This document shows positions 30,241-32,260 of a stretch of 32,260 nucleotides of DNA, piece by piece. The notes beneath the pieces are model-generated. The model saw only the letters and a program-made list of their open reading frames with translations. It ran no database searches and was not told where the DNA came from. Source of the DNA: an uncultured Acidimicrobiales bacterium. Lineage in GTDB: Bacteria > Actinomycetota > Acidimicrobiia > Acidimicrobiales > UBA10347. Every line of letters starts with the position of its first letter. Within the stretch, counting starts at the first letter, position 1. A program made the position numbers and the translations under genes. The stretch lies in contig CALLPT010000219.1 of NCBI GenBank assembly GCA_938015575.1, positions 1-32,260 of the forward strand, in the 5' to 3' direction.

Positions 30241-31134
30241 ATGAAGCTGCTGTCGTACTCATTTGACGGAGTGCCTGGCTTCGGGTTGCTCGACGCCGCG
30301 GGCATCGGTGTCATCGATCTTGGTCGCCGCATGGACGGCATCGACGATCTCGGTGCGCTGATCGAAGCCGGGCGCCTGGCGGAAGCGGCCTCGTTCGTCG
30401 ACGAACCCGCCGACCACACACTCGCCGACGTCACCTACGAACGCCTCCTCCCCTGGCCCGGCAAGATCTTCTGCATCGGCGTGAACTATGGCGGCCGCGC
30501 CGACGAGTACGCCGATAAGAGCGATGCCGCCTACCCGTCAGTGTTCGTGCGCTTCCCCGACTCGTTCACCGGCCACGAGCAGAACCTGCTGCGTCCACCC
30601 GAAAGCCCCCAACTCGACTACGAAGGCGAAATTGTCGTCGTCATCGGCACCGGTGGCCGTCGCATCCCAATGGCATCGGCTCGCGATCACATCGCTGGCC
30701 TGACCCTCGGGAACGAGGGGACGATCCGCGACTGGGTGCGCCACGCCAAGTTCAACGTCACCCAGGGCAAGAACTGGGCATCGACCGGCGCCATCGGTCC
30801 GCACCTCGTCACCATGGACGAGATCGGCGACATCGAAGACCTTCACCTCACCACGCACGTCAACGGTGAGCTTCGCCAAGACGACCATCCGCGCACGATG
30901 AAGTACTCGATCGAGTACCAGATCCACTACTTGTCGACGTTCACGGAGCTGCGTCCCGGCGACATCATCTTCAGCGGGACACCGACCGGTGCCGGCGCTC
31001 GTTTCGATCCACCTCTCTGGCTCGTGCCCGGCGACGTGGTCGAGGTCTCGGTGCCCGAACTCGGCACGCTACGCAACACCGTCGCCGACGAATTCCCGGA
31101 CGGAAGCGACCACGTCGCTCCTGAGCCGCAATGA
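30241..31134 (+). CDS. hpaG: Fumarylacetoacetate hydrolase-family HHDD isomerase/OPET decarboxylase
   Basis: A 297-residue protein with a small N-terminal domain (MKLLSYSFDGVPGFGLLD) and a FAH C-terminal domain. 'KIFCIGVNYGGRADEY' opens the catalytic domain. 'PQLDYEGEIVVVIG' holds the Glu-x-Glu metal ligands. In 'GLTLGNEGTIRDWVRHAKFNVTQGKNW' a Glu stands where FAH itself has the third acidic ligand Asp. 'GDIIFSGTPTGAGA' is the conserved ending. In the homoprotocatechuate pathway HpaG decarboxylates 5-oxopent-3-ene-1,2,5-tricarboxylate and isomerises the product. The ATG follows GGGAGG. The specific role rests on the cluster; alone it would be called only FAH-family. Confidence 0.85.
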   Translation: MKLLSYSFDGVPGFGLLDAAGIGVIDLGRRMDGIDDLGALIEAGRLAEAASFVDEPADHTLADVTYERLLPWPGKIFCIGVNYGGRADEYADKSDAAYPSVFVRFPDSFTGHEQNLLRPPESPQLDYEGEIVVVIGTGGRRIPMASARDHIAGLTLGNEGTIRDWVRHAKFNVTQGKNWASTGAIGPHLVTMDEIGDIEDLHLTTHVNGELRQDDHPRTMKYSIEYQIHYLSTFTELRPGDIIFSGTPTGAGARFDPPLWLVPGDVVEVSVPELGTLRNTVADEFPDGSDHVAPEPQ

Positions 31135-31595
31135 GCCAGACGGCGACCGACGCCACCGCGATCCGACCCTTTAGCGCGTCGCTGCCGATGGCGCTGTTGC
31201 AGGCCCGTGAATCGGCGATGCGGTTGTTTCGCCCGATGCTCGCCGAGCATGACCTGACCGAGCAGCAATGGCGCGTGCTGCGGGCGTTGGCAGCCAAAGC
31301 CGACCCGCTCGAAGTCGGCGGGATTGCCGACGCGACGTTCTTGCTCGGACCGAGCCTGACCCGGATCCTGGCGAACCTCGCCGACCGAGGGCTCGTCGAT
31401 CGTCAACCGGTCGCCGACGACGCACGCAGGGCTGCGATCTCGCTTACGGCGTCGGGCGTCGAACTCGTCGCCACCGTTGCCCCGCACAGTGAACGCATCT
31501 ACTCCGAGATCGAAGCTGCCTTCGGCGCAGCCGAACTCGACGAGCTGATCTCTCGCCTCAACGACCTACGAACCGACTTGGGAACCCTGGCATGA
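31131..31595 (+). CDS. hpaR: MarR-family regulator of homoprotocatechuate degradation
   Basis: A 154-residue winged-helix repressor. 'SLPMALLQARESAMRLFRPMLAEHDLTEQQWRVLRALAAKADPLEVGGIADATFLLGPSLTRILANLADRGLVDRQPVADDARRAAISLT' contains all MarR elements: first dimer helix, recognition helix region 'GPSLTRILANLADRGLV', and wing 'DARRAAISLT'. The 'llqARE.am..FRP.L...glTeqQWRvLRaL' opening is characteristic of HpaR, which represses the meta-cleavage operon until substrate binds. It overlaps hpaG by 4 bases (ATGA) and hpaH by 4 bases. The TGTTTAACA dyad at 30145 is its probable target. Confidence 0.88.
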   Translation: MSQTATDATAIRPFSASLPMALLQARESAMRLFRPMLAEHDLTEQQWRVLRALAAKADPLEVGGIADATFLLGPSLTRILANLADRGLVDRQPVADDARRAAISLTASGVELVATVAPHSERIYSEIEAAFGAAELDELISRLNDLRTDLGTLA

Positions 31596-32260
31596 CCATC
31601 AATCCAGAAGCCGCAGCAGCAGAAGCCGCGATGTTCGACGAAGCCGAACGCTCGGCCCAGCAAATGCGCCAGAGCACCGAGGCCTACCCCGATCTCACGA
31701 TCGACGACGCCTATGTCATCCAAGCCGAGTGGCAGAAGCTCAAGCTCGCCCGGGGCGAGAAGCTCGTGGGCCACAAGATCGGTCTCACCAGCCGGGCGAT
31801 GCAAGCGGCGATGAACATCGAGACGCCGGACAGCGGATTCTTGACCGACAAGATGGTCTTCGAACCGAACAGCGAGTTGATGGCGGCTGACTTCTGCGAC
31901 CCGAAGCTCGAGATCGAACTCGCCTTCGTATTGGCTCAGGATCTTGCCGGGGCCGATCTCAGCGTCGACGACGTGCTCGACGCGACGGAGTACGTAGTTC
32001 CCTCGATCGAACTGATCGCTGCTCGGAGCTTCCGCCGCGATCCGAACACGGGGCGCACCCGCACGGTGATCGACACGATCTCGGACAATGCGGCCAATGC
32101 AGGAATCATCAGCGGTGGTGAGCGTGTCGCCCCGAGAGACGTCGACCTCCGTTGGGTGAGCGCACTCGGTAGTCGCAATGGCATTGTCGAGGAGACCGGT
32201 GTGGCCGCTGGTGTGCTCGGTCATCCGGCCAAGGGGATTGCGTGGCTGGCTCGGCGCTAC
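31592..32260 (+). CDS. hpaH: 2-oxo-hept-4-ene-1,7-dioate hydratase, 3' end beyond the window
   Basis: The first 223 residues of a protein that runs off the right edge; the ORF track omits it because no stop is reached. 'AAMFDEAERSAQQMRQSTEAYPDLTIDDAYVIQAEWQKLKLARGEKLVGHKIGLTSRAMQ' is the standard opening of HpaH/MhpD-type hydratases ('i.DAY.iQ..w...r...Ge.ivGkKiGlTs'). 'DFCDPKLEIELAFVLAQDL' supplies the Glu metal ligands. It hydrates 2-oxohept-4-ene-1,7-dioate before aldolase cleavage. ATG 31592 overlaps the hpaR stop. About 45 residues are probably missing compared with the roughly 265-residue family length. An hpaI-type aldolase gene would be expected beyond the window. Confidence 0.87.
   Translation, partial: MTINPEAAAAEAAMFDEAERSAQQMRQSTEAYPDLTIDDAYVIQAEWQKLKLARGEKLVGHKIGLTSRAMQAAMNIETPDSGFLTDKMVFEPNSELMAADFCDPKLEIELAFVLAQDLAGADLSVDDVLDATEYVVPSIELIAARSFRRDPNTGRTRTVIDTISDNAANAGIISGGERVAPRDVDLRWVSALGSRNGIVEETGVAAGVLGHPAKGIAWLARRY

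Noticed and set aside
1-32260. tRNA, rRNA, CRISPR array, transposase or phage genes
   Set aside because: Looked for cloverleaf-like ends, regularly spaced repeats and transposase or integrase motifs; none was found. Covariance-model and profile searches could not be run here.

Overview
The window is dense, high-GC bacterial chromosome with almost no intergenic space. Start/stop overlaps of the ATGA or GTGA type are common, GTG starts are frequent, and several enzymes belong to F420-linked families (two luciferase-like oxidoreductases and a PPOX-fold protein). With the CoA-ester enzymes and TetR/MarR regulators this points to an actinobacterium. Class Acidimicrobiia (Ilumatobacter-like) is my best guess, but that is inference from style and gene content and no marker gene is present. 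I saw no rRNA, tRNA, CRISPR array, insertion sequence or prophage gene, and no intergenic stretch exceeds 300 bases.

Layout. (1) 1-3736: end of a zinc-type alcohol dehydrogenase, an LLM oxidoreductase and a PPOX-fold protein on +, facing a minus-strand set of SRPBCC protein, nitroreductase and a second LLM oxidoreductase. (2) 3783-7680: a molybdenum hydroxylase operon in the order FAD, 2Fe-2S, Mo subunit, followed by a MoaD/ThiS-like protein. Its active-site loop AYRAPGAP is not that of form I or form II CO dehydrogenase. (3) 7752-9379: a membrane GGDEF protein overlapping a small lipoprotein gene. (4) 9389-11986: a cation-chloride-cotransporter-like transporter on the minus strand. (5) 12075-14287: two overlapping acyl-CoA dehydrogenase genes, probably a heteromeric enzyme.

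(6) 14323-22941: an eight-gene minus-strand run. Read in transcription order it holds a methyltransferase, an Asp/Asn-hydroxylase-like dioxygenase, an ECF-like sigma factor, a one-pass membrane protein with a long array of cysteine-pair repeats, an NTF2-like protein, a large Asp-box propeller protein, a TauE/SafE permease and a crotonase. (7) 23012-24598: VOC protein and a crotonase lacking a usual catalytic Glu. (8) 24599-26818: TetR regulator diverging from a flavin amine-oxidase-like gene and a DinB gene, with a perfect 9-6-9 dyad in the 34-bp gap.

(9) 26815-32260: a homoprotocatechuate (3,4-dihydroxyphenylacetate) meta-cleavage cluster. hpaF, hpaE, ligA-like and ligB-like genes run left; hpaG, hpaR and a truncated hpaH run right, from a shared 146-bp control region with a good promoter and two dyads. 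The ring-cleaving step appears to be done by a two-subunit LigAB-type extradiol enzyme; the usual hpaD is not in the window.

The most interesting items are the sigma factor/cysteine-repeat membrane protein pair, the LigAB-containing hpa cluster, and the finding that four of five convergent gene junctions have both stop codons inside the arms of an inverted repeat.
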